From Bacteroidaceae bacterium (lineage in GTDB: Bacteria; Bacteroidota; Bacteroidia; Bacteroidales; Bacteroidaceae), in NCBI GenBank assembly GCA_017547385.1, contig JAFYPU010000017.1:110152-174151 (forward strand): a stretch of DNA of 64,000 nt. The letters run 5' to 3'. The notes beneath the pieces were generated by a model, which worked only from the letters and a program-made list of their open reading frames with translations, made no database searches and was not told the origin of the DNA. A program made the translations under genes and the position numbers. Below are positions 63,569 to 64,000 of the stretch, piece after piece. The stretch's first letter is position 1, and each line of letters starts with the position of its first letter.

Positions 63569-64000
63569 GTTGTGAATTGCTTTCAGATTAGTATCTTTGC
63601 ATTGGTAAGAACAACAAACAATCTTAGGAATACCAAATACTGGCAGTTGTGAATTGCTTTCAGATTAGTATCTTTGCATTGGTAAGAACAACTTGGCTGC
63701 ATAATTTATAGCAGCTCCTCCGGTTGTGAATTGCTTTCAGATTAGTATCTTTGCATTGGTAAGAACAACCTGATGATGTTTTTTTTACTCGCCGGGGGCG
63801 TTGTGAATTGCTTTCAGATTAGTATCTTTGCATTGGTAAGAACAACTGCACCGCTTGCGCTTTCAAACATATTGGTGTTGTGAATTGCTTTCAGATTAGT
63901 ATCTTTGCATTGGTAAGAACAACGTTCGGCCTTTCGCGCCTTTCAGCCAAACAGTTGTGAATTGCTTTCAGATTAGTATCTTTGCATTGGTAAGAACAAC
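63569..64000 (+). CRISPR. Type II-C-like CRISPR array, six repeats, cut by the window end
   Basis: Six identical 47-nt repeats start at 63569, 63646, 63723, 63800, 63877 and 63954, separated by five unique 30-nt spacers. The repeat starts GTTGTGAATTGCTTTCAGAT and ends GGTAAGAACAAC, closely similar in length and layout to Bacteroidetes type II-C (Cas9) repeats. By analogy with other Cas9 crRNAs, the GTTGTG end follows the spacer in the crRNA, so transcription should run on the plus strand. Each repeat contains TATCTTTG (repeat positions 24-31) with TTG at 2-4, a Bacteroidetes promoter arrangement. No cas genes or tracrRNA are seen in the window; they are expected beyond 64000. The last repeat ends exactly at the window edge. 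Confidence 0.97.

Overview
The window looks like a chromosomal segment of a member of the Bacteroidales, most likely a Prevotellaceae (Prevotella-like) bacterium. The evidence is: a Bat (Bacteroides aerotolerance) gene cluster; many promoters with the Bacteroidetes -33 TTTG / -7 TAnnTTTG pattern; families common in this phylum (DUF3078, DUF5020, DUF6078-like, a type IX secretion-type C-terminal domain, a PPi-dependent phosphofructokinase); and a type II-C-like CRISPR array with 47-nt repeats and 30-nt spacers. No phage, IS element or conjugative module is visible. Most of the window is ordinary core genome.

Layout. 0-3.4 kb: end of the Bat operon (batB end, batC, and a batD that appears fused to batE). 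3.6-4.3 kb: PAP2 phosphatase. 4.7-7.3 kb: three overlapping genes for an amino-deoxysugar (3,4-ketoisomerase-type cupin, FemAB/GNAT-like acyltransferase, DegT aminotransferase). 7.3-8.8 kb (minus): an ECF sigma factor, a one-TM membrane protein and a Spy/CpxP-like periplasmic protein. 9.8-13.5 kb: a regulator joining a YtfE-like di-iron domain to a LuxR HTH, divergent from a ResB-CcsA cytochrome c biogenesis fusion. 13.6-18.4 kb: nadE, a small BatD-like protein, a nitroreductase and a DegP/HtrA protease. 19.2-30.3 kb: a mini-prohibitin, PBP1A, a MORN protein, a eukaryote-like glycogen branching enzyme, trmN6, a DUF3078 protein, nspC and an acetyltransferase. 30.4-35.6 kb: an OPT transporter, two lipoproteins and an HI0933-type flavoprotein. 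36.0 kb: an initiator tRNA followed by a small accessory stretch (36.1-40.3 kb) with unrecognised lipoprotein and hypothetical genes and a frameshifted DUF4268 gene. 40.4-47.0 kb: GH25 muramidase, pfp, a BadF-type kinase and clpC. 47.0-54.9 kb: rfbC, lepA, ftsE-like, lysC, lysA, a purine permease and a DUF5020 outer-membrane protein. 55.2-63.2 kb (minus): DUF1846, MFS transporter, a secreted protein, an S9 peptidase and yidC. 63.5-64.0 kb: the CRISPR array, cut by the window end.

The least expected signal is a set of five intergenic arrays (about 11.0, 18.7, 29.6, 44.3 and 56.8 kb). They are built from 21-22 bp units that alternate a G/C-rich core (CAAGGCCTTG, CAGTGCTTG, CAAGGCGTG and variants) with an A/T-rich or palindromic word particular to each locus. 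The period is two helical turns. I do not recognise this as a named repeat class. Other points of interest are CRISPR repeats that each carry a Bacteroidetes-type promoter, with a degenerate repeat at the transcription-upstream end; a nested structured element at 34.1-34.2 kb; and an 84-bp tandem duplication upstream of the DUF3078 gene that contains a hairpin and feeds a promoter.
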